Assembly: GCA_003024785.1 (NCBI GenBank)
Contig: PUQB01000239.1
Span: forward strand, 161,501-225,500
Direction: 5' to 3'
DNA from: Selaginella tamariscina
Taxonomy: Eukaryota > Streptophyta > Lycopodiopsida > Selaginellales > Selaginellaceae
DNA length: 64,000 nt
Made by a program: the position numbers and the translations under genes
The notes under the pieces: generated by a model
Database searches by the model: none
What the model saw: only the letters and a program-made list of their open reading frames with translations
Told to the model about the DNA's origin: nothing
Part shown: piece by piece, positions 48,808 to 62,146 of the stretch
How positions within the stretch are numbered: the stretch's first letter is position 1
Layout: each line of letters begins with the position of its first letter

Positions 48808-49130
48808 CCTGCATCCATTACCCTTAAATCGTTAAGAATATTAGTGGGAGGTGAACTAAGGGAAAATCATGAAAACCTCAAGAATTTATGCGCCACAAAG
48901 AAGAGATAGAGAGAGCGTAGTGACTACAATGAGATTAGTAACCGCGGTGAGATAGCGAGCACTTAGTGATGGTGGAAACCTAGGTCTAGAACCCCAACCT
49001 ATTCTTATATATCGTTACCACGTCAAAGTTTCACACGTGGAAACGTGAGCTTTTGAACAGACGGCTCGAGAATAATCACTCGTGGAAACGTGAGCTTTTG
49101 AACCGACGGAGAATAATCCGATTGTATATA
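48808..49130 (-). promoter_or_regulatory. EMSY-LIKE promoter/leader with G-box and 47-bp direct repeat
   Basis: A TGCAG acceptor directly before the ATG suggests an intron in the 5' leader. Upstream, CGTGGAAACGTGAGCTTTTG occurs at about 49036 and again at about 49082, each followed by AAC(A/C)GACGG. The first copy includes CACGTGG, a G-box/ABRE core. ABA- or light-type control is inference only. Confidence 0.4.
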
Positions 49131-50312
49131 GCATAGATTATAATGTATAGTATCTTATATACAATTATAATATTATAATAAAACAGAGATTGAACATAAG
49201 ACTATATTTAGGCACTATATGTACATGATTAGTATGAAATAAGAAAGAAAAAAAAAAATAAAAAAATTATTATTCACTATACCAAATTTATTATAATTAA
49301 AGATTCATTCTCACAACTGTTGTACCCAAAATTAAAGAATTAAAAACTTCATAACCATATTAATGTAAACTATGTACATTTTGAATGGTTTAAAATTTAT
49401 TATATATCAAAAAAAATATTAATGTATTTAATCATGTAACATGTACATTTTAAATGATTTACATTTATTATTTATCAAGAAAAATATTAATGTATTTTAA
49501 TTATGTGACTCAAATTTAATATGTAATTTCAAACTTGAGATTTTATCTTTTTATTTATCACACACACATTTTGCACAATTTGAAATTGTGTTAAAACACT
49601 TTAATTTTTAGATTAAATAAAAAGTGAAAATTAATACATATTTAGAAAATTTAAATTATAAAATCTTGTTAAATTGAGAAATCCGATAATAATTCACAAA
49701 CTTTTCTTAATTGCTTCAACCAATTGTAACGTAAAAGATAAAAACACCACTCATTATGATATTATATATTTCAAAAATTTAAACCATCACTCAGTATTGA
49801 TATTATATATTTCAAAAACTTATAAAAAACCACTTTGTGCAAACATGAAACAAACTTAAAATTTGTAATTCACAAATCATATTATATGTTGTGTATTAAG
49901 AAATTACACAAGATTGTTTATTATGTAAAAACATTGTTAATATATTTTATATAAATATATTTAATCAAAAATTTAATTATCGCGAGCACATTATCGGTTA
50001 CATGTAGTTGTAGGTACATACAAATATTAATTTATAATTTACAAAGTTTGAGGTAAATAAAAAATTGAACATTGATAAGAATATAGTAGTATATGTACAT
50101 CATTGTGTAAGAATGAAGAAAAGATAATACATAAAAAGAAATATTTTTATTATTCACTTTACTAGTGGCCCTTAGTTAGTATTCAACATTTCAACATTCA
50201 CCTCATTCTAAAATAAAGAATATTCATTTGTAAGGGTTTCTTAGTATCTTTCTTAATGTTTAAGTATTAATGGAAAAAATTAAAATGTTTTTACATTAAA
50301 GAATTTTGAATA
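49131..50312. other. AT-rich intergenic DNA, no gene seen
   Basis: Low-complexity AT-rich sequence with a few locally repeated phrases (TATTAATGTATTTAAT near 49410 and 49490). No coding frame. Confidence 0.55.
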
Positions 50313-50467
50313 TGTGAGAGCTCGGAATACTGTGTATATCATTAGTTTAGAAACCCTAATTTATATACAAAAGCGAGTGGTCCAGATTGAATCCAATCCG
50401 ACGGCTATTAAAATCCATTACGCTAATAATAGTATGTGCACATTCAGCTGTACATGTAGATCTTACA
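50313..50467 (-). repeat. 3' LTR of fossil A
   Basis: Begins TGTGAGAGCTCGG and ends ATCTTACA, matching 54799-54958. Confidence 0.8.
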
Positions 50468-53400
50468 TCATCCCCTCCTTTCAAAAGGATGTAAGTTGGT
50501 TAGGGTTCTCTTGTAGATGGGCCCGGATCTAGAGGAACATCAGGAGGAGGCACTGGTGGATCTATAGGCACCACAACTTGTTCCTGTTGCACAAAATGCT
50601 TCAACCATTGCACAAAATGCTTCAACTGTTGCACATATACAATCTCCGGAGGATCGGGTTGAATGTCGTGCCGAACCTCATAAACATGCGGCCCTACCTG
50701 CCGTAACACTCGATACGGTCCTTTCCATTGGGGAAGGAGACTCTTAACTAAACCATTATACGTGGCTTAAATGTTTTGCTGACTCCGCACGAACCAATGG
50801 AAGAATGCTCGTCAAATACAGATCCCATGACCTAGCATCAGCAGCTCGCGGTAACCGAGAAGGCAAACCCAACTCCGTTGGCAACACCGGGTCATGACCA
50901 TACAAGAGCTTATATGAGGAAGTACCAATGGAACTTTGTACTCCAGTGACATAAGCATATCGGAGAGACGGCAAATAACCATCCCAATCCAAATGTTGAA
51001 AGTTCATATACTTCGCGATCATCCCCTTGAAGGTTCTAACAAGCCATTTCACTAAACCATCTATCTGAGGATGATAAGCACTTGTGAAAGTGTGGTGTAT
51101 CCCTAGTCGAGACGTCAAAACATGAAATGCCTCATCCATAAATGCAGGACCATTATTCAAGAGAATTTGCTCCGGACAAGAATGTTGAAACACGACCCAA
51201 TTAAGGAGAAACTGATCAATAGTAGAAGCAGTCGCATTAGCAAGAGCACCAACTTCTACCCAATGACTTAGGTAATCAGAAACAATAATAACGTACTCAT
51301 TGCTAGCAGTTGACCGCAGAAAAGGTCCCCTTCCGAAGCACATGGGGGAGTATTGCGAGCTTGGCACCACACACAGCTACGCACATACCGAATCACATCT
51401 CCTCGCAACTCCGGCCAATAGAAAGATCTGCACAGTTCTCCATCACACGACGATGTCCCATGTGCCCAAGAATAGGAGAGTCATGGTAAGCATGGAGGAA
51501 GCGTGGAATGAAGATTGAAGGCACCACCAACCGCAAAGGATCATCTGGATCAGTCCCCACAAAATAAAGGCTGTAAATGCCTAAAAGGCAAGTCATCAGC
51601 AAGTGATGCAGGATTCTCAAACCCATCACGAAGCCTTCGAATCCACGGCTCAACCTTTTGAGCTTCCCGAACCTCATCCAAAGACGGCAAATCTAACTCT
51701 GCATTCTGCGGACACTGAACGTCAAGCACAACTGCTGATGGTACGGAATCTTCATCCAAAAAGTCCACTGAAGCTGGAACAACTGGTTCCTCTGGGGCAA
51801 CAGAAGAGAGAGAAGGTGGAAGAGGAGCCCGAGAAAGAGCATCAGCATCAGCCATGGAACTCCTACGATGAACAACTTCAAAGTCGTAAATTTGAAGTTT
51901 CAAGGCCCACCGAGCAGTACGCCAATCAAATTCTTCCGCTTCAACAACGAAGTGACTTGCATGATCGCCTTCCAACAACGTCGTGAACCATGCAAGTAGG
52001 CATGGAGCTTCTCAAAACCCCAAACTGCTGCTAGACACTCCTTTTCTGTCGTGGAGTAATTCACCTCTGCTGGCTGCAATGTACGGCTGATGTAAATGGG
52101 ATGTCGTTGGCCAGGAACACTCGTACTCTCCTGCATCAATACACCCCGGCCGATGTCAGAAGCATCTACACGCAAGATGAAAGGACGGGTGTAATCCGGG
52201 TACGCCAAAACTGGAGGAGTCGTCAACAACTCTTTGAGATCTGCAAATGCCTGCTTGCAATCCTTAGACCAAACAAAAGAAGTCATTGACGATTTCAACA
52301 ACGCGCGCAACGGTGCAGTACGATCTGAAAGATGATCCACAAAACGACCCAGATATTGTACCTTGCCAAGAAAGCGTTGCACATCATTCACACACTTTGG
52401 CGTAGGGAACTTCAAAACTGCAACTAGTTTGTCAGGATCGACTTGCAAACCTTCACGTGAAATGCGATAACCCAGATAAGTGGTGTCCTTTGATCCAAAC
52501 ACACACTTAGATGGCTTCAACTTCAAACCAACTTCCCGCAGCCGATCCAAAACCTTACGTACATCACCGACATGCTCCTCCCACGTTCCATCCGAATGGA
52601 TCAAAACATCATCGATGAAATCGGCAGTCACCTCCGGCATGTCGCAAAGAACCTCGTCCATCATACGCTGGAAAGTTGCTGGAGCATTGCTCAAACCGAA
52701 AGGCATCACCAAGAACTCGTACAGGCCAAATGGTGTTAAAAGCAGTCTTGGGAATGTCCATGTCAGCCATCGGAACTTGCCAATATCCAGATGCGAGATC
52801 TAACTTGGTGAACCAACGGCTCCGCCCCAGTCGATCCAAAAGGTCTGCAGTATGAGGAAGTGGGTACACATCTGAGACGGTTACCTCATTTAATGGGCGA
52901 TAATCAATGCAGAATCGAACGCTCCCATCAGGCTTCGTCACAAGGTGAGGTTCGCACGCCCAAGGACTTCGAGACTTCCGGATAACACCCTTCTCCAACA
53001 TCTCTTTGACATTCGCTCGTAAGATCTTGAGCTCCTTTGGTGACGACGCCAACAGGTACCTTGATTGGCCTAGCTTCTCCAGTTGGAATAGGGTGGCGTG
53101 TCGCAATCTTGGCCCCAGATGACAAGTCGAAGTTGAAAAGATCAGCATACTCCTTCTTGAGTTGATCAACAACTGCACACGATCATCTGATGGATCCAGA
53201 GAAGAAAGGAAGAGCATGAAGGGAAAATGGTTGGAAATAGGGTGAGACAAAAGTGATGGAAGCAGATGGACGAAGTGGAATAAAGTAAAAGGAATGGAAG
53301 AAAGACGAGGGAGAGTCAAACAAGGGGGAGACTTTTCAAAGTCACACTTGGCATGATTGCGAGTTAACCAATCCATACCAAGAATAAGGTGAAAAGCTTG

Positions 53401-54798
53401 ACTCGGCACCACCCGCAAAGATTGAAGCTCGAGCTCACAATCATCCACACGAACAACAATGTCCACTTCATCTCCGAACAAGCATGAGTGTCCGTTGCCG
53501 TACAGAATGAAGACTGGTTCTACCGCACGACGCAAATGAAGGCTGCAACGTGTAGCAACAGATTGAGAAAAAGGACAAACTCGAACCTGTATCCACCAAC
53601 ACTGAAAGGAAAACAGGACATGCGTGTGATTAAAGAGCTTGAAAAGTGAAAACCGGATGATTTGGTGCCGAGTGAACCCCTTGATGATACTCCCGAAAGA
53701 AAGACGGAGGGGTCACTAATTTATTCGCACGAGGACCCTCCTGTGCGATTCGTCGTTTCCCGGAAGATCCACCGCATCACAACCTTCCACTGCAGCAGCA
53801 CCAACCGGACGTTGTTGACGCCATGGCCTCCATCCTGGAAATGGGGGACGCCAATCGGGAAACCGTTGACAGCGCCGATACGTGTGTCCAACCTCATCAC
53901 ACGCCCAACAACGAACTGCACGTCCACGTCCTCGTCCACGGGCCCACCTTGTGCTGGTACACGAGCGGCAACAGCCTCAACCTCCATCGGAGCAGGTCCA
54001 TCCCCAACATGAAGTGGAACGAGAGCACGTGAAGGGCAAGTGGGAGAGGTGACGACTCATATCGTTGTGCCAGCCTCAAAGCATCGTCAAGAGTCACTGG
54101 AGCTAGTGCATGCACAAGCCCCACAAGGTCTTGACGAAGTGCTGGCCACAACATACCTAACTTGATGCGTTCCGACATGTTAGGTTCTGCACGCAGCAAA
54201 AGGCTTCGAAAGCGAACACCAAACTGCATCACCGACTCAGATGGCTCCTGACGAATACGATGCAACTGCTGAAAAGCATCATCACAGTCGTCCGCATGCC
54301 CAAATGCACGTTTGAAGATCTCTGAAGAATATTCCAATCTCCACGAGTTGCAACGTCCAGACCATTGCAACGCCGTCCCTTGAAGACAAGTAGGAAACTC
54401 GCGCAAACACTGAGCACCGTCCCACGAATGATATGTGGCAACCACAGTGAAGTGGTCAAACCAATGGTACACATCATCTCCAGGATTTCCGCGAAAGAAA
54501 TCCGGTCGGACACGGGGGTTTGCAACATGAGTAGGAGGAGTACCCTGGCTGTTGAATGCTGCCATCAACTGAGAATGATTGTTCAATTGCACACGCATGG
54601 CATCCAACAACTGCATGAGTAACTGCTCCACAGACAAGGGATTTGCCTGTTGTGGATCATGGACGAAGAAAAAACAAAATCTACAAAAAAGAATAGATCT
54701 AACAATGGAAAAGCTAGATAAGAAGACAAAGAAAATCGAAAAAAGACAAAATCCGAGCACTCCGTAGGGACAATTAGAGGTGCCCCTCCCTCCACTAA

Positions 54799-54958
54799 TG
54801 TAGAGCTCGGAATATATAAATGTATATATCCATTAGTTCAGAAACCCTAACTTATATACAAGAGCAAGTGGTCCAAATTGAATCCAATCCGACGGCTATC
54901 AAAATCCACTACACTAATAATAATATGTGCACATCCAACCGTACACGTGGATCTTACA
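54799..54958 (-). repeat. 5' LTR of fossil A
   Basis: Begins TGTAGAGCTCGG and ends GGATCTTACA. Very short for an LTR of this group. Confidence 0.8.
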
Positions 54959-56607
54959 AATATAACTTTATAAAATGATTATTGAGGGCTTTTAATTTAA
55001 TTTTGAAAATTCTTAAAATTGTTTATTATGAATAAGCTACCTTATGAATAATTTTTAAAGTTATGAATCGCATTATTAAAAGATTCAACAATATTATAAA
55101 TTAAATAATTATAGTTGGCTAGTAAAATGATAAATATCAAATTTTCTTTTGTTGAAGCAACATGGTAAATGACTTACTTATTAGGCACAAATGCATAATA
55201 AGTTTTATGTAAATATTTATCATTAAATATTAAATTTCTTTTTATATGGATTTTGTGTCAATGATTATTACATTTATGCTTATGATTGAGTTTAAAACAA
55301 GAAAATTATATTATACCCCTAAAATTTATTATACCTCTATAAGTTTTATATTTACATATATATATCCTCTAAAAGTTTTAAAAGACTTTAATCATAAATA
55401 TATATAAAACAATATACCCTTTTAAAATAACAATATTAATTAAAAATATATTTTAAAATCATAATATATTGCAAGTGAAATAATTAATGTTTATTAAGTG
55501 TTAAATGTTAAAAATTGTCATAGTAAAAAAATAAAATATTTTTAAAAATAATAATATTATATTATGATATATATATATATATATATATTAGATTGTTTTT
55601 TAAACCTAAATATAATAAATACAAATTACTTATAATTTTTTATTGGTTTTCAAAAAATATTTTTTAATTTCTAATTTTGAAATTTATGAAATTTTAAATT
55701 GAAGTTTCAAGGTATATAAATATTAACATTTTAAAAGTCAAAATATTATGATTAAAGATTTTCAAGGGTATATATAATTTTTAAAAGTATATATATGTAA
55801 ATATAAAACTCTTAAGAGTATATATGTAGTATAAATGTAATTTCCCCTTAAAATAAATAAAATTAATGATCAATTTTGTTTTGCAAATCAATACTAATTT
55901 TGATAAGAGATTAAATTTATTCAATTTATGTGATTCTTACAATTTTAGTGTTAAATTTAATTATATAGATATAAAACACAATTAAATTTTAGAAATTGAA
56001 AATTCATTGAACTTTAACAAAAACACTTTGAATGTTAACTCATTTAGTTTATATTTCACTTTATGAGCAAAATTAAAGTATATGAAATTAAATTTAAACA
56101 AAAAAGAGAAATAAATTTCTTCTAAATAACTTGGATAAACTTATTTATAATTTATAAAAATTTAAAATTGATAAAAAAGTTTCTAAAATGAGATGCAAAT
56201 TATGAATCTTAATTGGTTTAATTGATTTATAACTTAAATGTTAAAGATTTATAAAAGTATAAGACCATTAGGATATGATAAACATAAGATATAAAGATTA
56301 AAATTATGAAATATATAAAATAATTGATTATTTAAAATAAATAAAAGATAAAAAAATAGTTAAGAAAGATTTTCTTTAAGAAAAACTTAATTACTCAAAA
56401 TAAAAAATTAAATGTTTGAAAGTCATTTAATCCCATTTATAATATTTAATGGCTAACAAGATTGAAAAAATTCAGACTTTTTATAAATTTTAAAAATAAT
56501 TAAAATAATGTATTCTAATCATATGACTCAATTTTATATGTAATTTCAAATTTGTGAGATTGTAAATTTTAATGTATAAGTATTACATATATACACACAC
56601 ATTGGTC
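54959..56607. other. AT-rich spacer between the two LTR fossils
   Basis: Extremely AT-rich, with an AT run at about 55567-55588. No coding frame or structured repeat seen. Confidence 0.6.
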
Positions 56608-56811
56608 TGTAAGATACTGTATATATATAACATACTGTATATACGCATGTGTATATACACACATGCGTAGTGACACATGGTTGGTGATCTGGCCCATAAG
56701 TTAGCGCCATGTGTTGCATGTGTGCCACGTGGCAGAAGGTCTCCTGTATATAAGCAGGGTTTTTTGTAGCTGAATACATTTGATATTTTTGAATATATAT
56801 CTGCTCTTTGG
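56608..56811 (+). repeat. 5' LTR of fossil B, with promoter-like TATA and a long palindrome
   Basis: Contains the palindromic arms TACGCATGTGT and ACACATGCGTA around ATATAC, and a CTGTATATAAGCAGGG TATA-type motif typical of an LTR promoter. Confidence 0.8.
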
Positions 56812-59800
56812 TGAAGAAGTTGGGTATTCCTTTCTTCCGCCTTTTTCTTTTCTTGTTTCCATGACAATGAACATGGAGACGGCTTTTAGCATTATTGCTA
56901 CTACTAATTGATGCACAAACTAAGTTGTTGGAGCGCTTTGTTGAGGGTCCGTCCTCCTCTTCCCCGCCTGAGCCTCATGCCGGGGGATCTGCTTCTAGTA
57001 CTCCTTCATCTTTCTTCACAGGCCACAAATCCGAGGGTTCGACCCCGATCTTTTTGTGGTGATCCAGGAGATGATGTATACACTGGTTTGATCATTTCCA
57101 AGTCATTGTTCGTTACCATGGTTGGGATGAGGCCCGTGCTCTCAGAGAATTCCCTACATGTTTGGAAGGCCCTGCGCTCAAGTGGTATAATGGATTGGCT
57201 GCGGAGATTCAAGCCAATAGTAATCGGTTAACGGAATGCCTCAAACGTACGTTTGGCAAAGTTGAGGATTCAGATGATGCTTTCCAACAACTGCATGCGA
57301 TACGACAACATCCTGGTGAGTCTGTTATGCGGTTCAGTATTAGGTTCGGGGATTTAGTTCGGCGTGCATATCCTAACATGCCTGAGCCATTAAGCTCGGT
57401 ATGTTATGGCCAACTATGCGACCCGAACTTGTTCGATTCGTTCGGGCTCTTCGTCCTACCACATTGGAGGAAGCTTTTGCACTAGCTCAACGTTTTGAGT
57501 TGGTGCCTGGTGAGGGCCGTGTTCCCCTTGGGTTACCTGCTCCTCTTGTTCAGCGTGCTGATCCAATGGAGGTTGATGCTGCTGCATATGTGCCCGCACG
57601 GCAAGCCTTTCGTGGTCGACCTCGGGGCCCACCCCGTGGACCACCTCCACGAAATCGTCCTGCACCTGCTCCAGTCCTGCCCGTGGTGGTCAAAATCCAC
57701 GGATTCGTGACAGGAGGAATCGGAACAATGCAGGTCGACCCAATCAAGTTCATTGTTGGGCCTGTTGGGCCTGGACATACTTGGCGGGCATGCGATGTGT
57801 ATCCTGATTGGCGTCCACCACATCCAGGCTGGCGACCATATGTTCCGGATGGTGTGCCTGTGGCGGCCATTATGTCTGATGATGAGCTTCCAGATGACGA
57901 AGCCTCTCTTGCAGGTGGATCTGTTGCGGAAAACCAGTAATCGTACGGGCGACGGAGGGATCCCGTGCGATGGAAGACTTCACCTCCATGCTTTTTCCGC
58001 TATGCATATCAAGGTTTGCAAGTTCCACCAGATCATCCAGTTTTCACATTTTCTGCACGAGTGAATGATCTTTCAGTCACAGTGCTTGTGGATACAGGAT
58101 CCTATGTCTTCCATAACTACTTCTCTAGCGCATCGGTGCTCATTACCCTTAAGACGTGCAGATAAGGTCTTGCACATTTTATATGGTAATGGGCAGTCTC
58201 GTGCAGTATCACAGTACACCACTTGACTACACTGGTTTGGGTGCCAACGTAAGTTTCCCTCTGGGTCTCTTAGGGTTGTCCCTTCCCAGGTCTTTGACAT
58301 ATTCTGGGATGTGATTGGTTAAAGCAGTCGAAAGGTATGTGTGATTTTTCACTCTCTCCTCCTGTATTACGCTTGGAGTCTGTGTCTCTGCAGTCTGTTC
58401 CTTTACGTCCAGAGAAGCTTGTTGCTGTTTGTATCACATACAGCTCCTTTGATTCCGGTCTTGGGGTGGTGTTCATCTCAACAGGTTCAAATGCCGGATC
58501 CGTCACCTGAGTGTCGAGCACATGCATCGAACAACTTAAGAAACAGTATGCAAGTTTGTTCAAATTTGATCTGTCCCAAGGTGCACGTGTGAAGACTCGA
58601 CACTGTATACCCAGGCAATGCAAAGCCTTTCAAAGTCCCGGTTCGACGCAGGTCACCAAAGAGTTATCAGCCATGCGAACAGCTGTTACTGATATGATTG
58701 GTAAACGGTGTGTCGTCCGTCACGGAGTCCATGGGCATGTGAACCTCATTTGGTTCCCAAGCCTGATGGATCTCTCCGATTTTGTGTGGATTACCGACCT
58801 CTTAACGATGTTACCATCAAAGATGTCTATCCACTTCCGAACTCTGCCGATCTATTAGATCGTTTGGGTCAGAGTCGATGGTTTACTAAGTTGGATTTGG
58901 CATCAGGATATTGGCAGGTTCCTATGGCTGAGGAGGATATTCCAAAAACGGCCTTCCGGACACCTTTTGGTCATGCCTTTTGGATTGACTTCAGCTCCTG
59001 CCACCTTTCAACGCATGATGGATGAGCTTCTTTCCGATATGCCTGATATCACTGCCGATTTTATCGACGATGTGCTCATTCATGGGTCTGGTTCTTGGGA
59101 GGATCACATTCGTGATGTACGGCGCGTTCTTGATCGATTTCGAGAAGTTGGCCTGAAGTTGAAACTTGAAAAGTGTGTGTTTGGTTCGACCGACACCACT
59201 TACTTGGGTTACCGTATATCTCGAGAGGGTTTACAGGTGGATCCAATGAAGTTGCGAGCTGTTCGAGAGTTCCTCGTCCCCGTACAGTACAGGAAGTCCG
59301 TTTCTTGGGCAGGTGCAGTACTTGGGTCGATTCATCGATCATCTCACTGATCGAACTGCCCCTCTTCGGGAGTTAGTTCATCCACAGGTATCTTTCAGGT
59401 GGACTCGCAGGTGTCAGCAGGCATTTGACCAGTTAAAAGAGTTCCTGACAACTCCACCATTGCTTCAATACCCAGATTTTACTCGTCCGTTCATTTTACG
59501 AGTAGATGCCTCAGATGTTGGTATTGGTGGTGTATTGATGCAAACTGATGCTGTGGATTCTTCAATTCGACACCCGGTGGCTTACATTAGTCGAGTACTC
59601 ACGCCGGCTGAGCGGAATTATTCCACTACTGAAAAAGAATGCCTTGCTGCTGTTTGGGGTTTTGAACGACTTCATGCCTACTTACATGGGAGTGAAACAC
59701 TTTTGGAGTGTGATCATGCTGCTGTCACTTCCTTATTAAAACGGAAGAATTTAGTGGGTCGCGTAGCCAGATGGGCATTACGTCTCCAGGTATATAACTT

Positions 59801-61295
59801 TAAGGTGGTGCACAGGCCTGGGCGAACAATGGTGGATGCGGATGCACTTTCTCGAGCACCCCTCTCCGATTCCACTTTGCCTGCTCATGCAGTAGCTGCA
59901 GCGTTCGGTTTGATACAAGCCCCTCAGGTATTCGATGCCGACTTACCATCCTTGGAACAGTGGCAGGATGCTCAAAAACATGAACCATGGACGAGGCAAT
60001 TACGCGATGCGTTTGCAAATCCGTCTTCCGAACCTCGGTTTCGACAATATCATGCTCAGTTTCGACTTCAGGATGGTTTATTGTATTTTATTGGGACAAA
60101 TCCAGAGGACAGATGGCGTTTGGCTGTACCCTCTACATATGTTCCACACCTTCTTCGAGCATATCATGATTCACCTATTGTTGGAGGTCATCTTGGTCAC
60201 CAACGAGTGTTGGAGAAGCTGCGCCGATCATTTTATTGGGCATGCGTGGTGATGTGATCAGGTATATTCAAAGCTGTCCCACTTGTCAAACTCGGAATTC
60301 CTCTACGACTCGGGCCATGGGGTGTTGGAATCCATCAATGTCTCTCGCCCTTTTGAGTTAATTGCAGTGGATTTAATGGGACCTTTTCCACGTTCTTCTC
60401 AGGTAACCAGTACATCATTGTTGTATCCGATTATTTAACTCGATGGGTGGAGGTTGGTGCTCTTCCGGATGCAACTGCCATGTCAACAGCTTTGTTTCTG
60501 TTCGATAATGTGGTTTTGCAGCATTCTTGTCCAGAGCATGTTATCAGACAATGGCCCCGCTTTCATTGCAGAGGTATTCCGAGTGTTGTGTGAGAGGTTA
60601 GGGGTAAAACATTCATTTGCCTCTCCGTATCATCCACAAACTGATGGTTTGGTGGAGCGATTGAATCGGACCTTCAAGGGTATGATCTCGAAGTATGTGA
60701 ACTTCAATCACACGGACTGGGATTGGTATTTGCGATGTTTGAGATTTGCTTATGTAACAGGCATTCAGAGTTCGATTGGTATCTCTCCATTCAAGGCATT
60801 GTATGGATATGATCCTAAGTTGCCTAGTGAATTGGGGTTATCATCGAATCTGCCACGTGCCGAGGATGCAAAAGATGTGGGCTCAACATTTAGATGCTGT
60901 TTTGCCTCTTCTGCGTGCAGAGTCTGCTGAACATCTTGGTCGAGCTCAAATGCGGCAACAATCTTCTTACAATGCACGACATCAAATTCCACCAGATTTT
61001 GCTGACGGTGACTTAGTCCTGGTACGTTTTCCCAAGCTGACTGCACCTGGGCTTGCAACTGGTTTATTACATAAGTGGCTTGGTCCCTACCGAGTACTCC
61101 GAAAGGTTGGTCCTCAGGTATATCAAGTACAGTTGGTGGGATCTCATGAGGTTGAGATAGTTCACGTGGTTCGAATGAAACGGTTTTGTTCGAGACTCGT
61201 TGAGTACATTTGGTCATACCTTAGATGGCCCAGCTCACACGGATCCAGGACCATCAGATCCATCACCATCTACACAGCCGCAGAGGGGAGGATAA

Positions 61296-61497
61296 TGTAA
61301 GATACTATATATATAACATACTGTATATACGCATGTGTATATACACACATGCGTAGTGACACATGGGTGGTGATCTGGCCCCATGTGTCAGCACCACATG
61401 TCGCATGTGTGCCACATGGCAGAGGGTCTCCTGTATATAAGCAGGGTTTTTGTAGTTGAATACATCTGACATTTTTGAATATATATATGCTCTTTCA
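61296..61497 (+). repeat. 3' LTR of fossil B
   Basis: Starts TGTAAGATACTATATATA and ends TCTTTCA. Keeps the palindrome and TATA motif of the 5' LTR. Confidence 0.8.
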
Positions 61498-62146
61498 TGT
61501 CCACAATTTAAAATATATTCAACATAAAAAGAGGTTAATGCTTATTTGAAAAATATACAAATAATTTTAATTTAACTCTTATAAAAACCTTAATTTAAAA
61601 CTAAAATCTAACTCTTCCTTATAAAAAAGCCACTTTTTATTTGAAGTTTTTATTTTTTTAATAGGACAAAAAGAAGACTTATAATTATGCACTTTCTTAT
61701 ATAAATATAGATTTACATATATATATATATTATATCAATAAAATATTTGTTTAAAATGTGAACATATCATGACTAAATCTCACAATATACTATTTTAAAA
61801 TTAAAAAATATAACCTTATATTTTATAAAATAAATATTTATAAGTTGAGTTAAAATTAAGACACACACACACACACACACACATAACACACATATGGAAC
61901 TTGTCTTGCTGTAGAGAATAAATGAACTGTAACTTTTAACAATATATACATACCATATAAGATTAGTTTATATTTAAGAATCTTTAAATAAACTTATTAT
62001 GTAATATACTTTAATATGTGACATAACAACAGTTAAAAGATTAGACTTTTCTATAAATAATTATTTGTAGCTCATATATATAATGGTTTCTTAATATAAA
62101 TTGAAAAGATTTGATAACATATTCATGTTTTTGTTATCATATAGTT
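61498..62146. other. AT-rich spacer, 3' flank of the SWIM gene
   Basis: AT-rich with a CA run at 61858-61884. It probably holds the 3' untranslated region of the minus-strand gene that ends at 62147. Confidence 0.5.

Larger units (their letters stand above)
50313..54958 (-). mobile_element. Ty3/gypsy LTR retrotransposon fossil A
   Basis: A complete but decayed element on the minus strand. LTRs of about 155-160 bp at both ends run TG to CA, with an AATA target duplication outside (50309-50312 and 54959-54962). A purine-rich tract lies inside the 3' LTR at about 50468-50490. Parts, 5' to 3': gag (about 54700-53900), protease (about 53600-53400), reverse transcriptase (about 53150-52600), RNase H (about 52150-51900), integrase (about 51700-50760). 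This is the Ty3/gypsy order. It is broken in several places. The LTRs differ at roughly a tenth of positions by eye, suggesting an insertion some millions of years old. Confidence 0.85.
56608..61497 (+). mobile_element. Ty3/gypsy LTR retrotransposon fossil B
   Basis: Plus-strand relative of fossil A with matching protein parts. LTRs of about 202-204 bp at 56608-56811 and 61296-61497 differ at well under a tenth of positions by eye, so it looks younger than A. A purine-rich tract precedes the 3' LTR at about 61280-61295. Parts: gag (about 56900-57950), protease (about 58000-58300), reverse transcriptase (about 58600-59300), RNase H (about 59300-59900), integrase (about 60050-61200). It is broken in several places. 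No clean target duplication was found. Confidence 0.85.

Noticed and set aside
53662-54032. Plus-strand open frames over the fossil A gag region
   Set aside because: Antisense shadows of retroelement coding sequence with no independent support.
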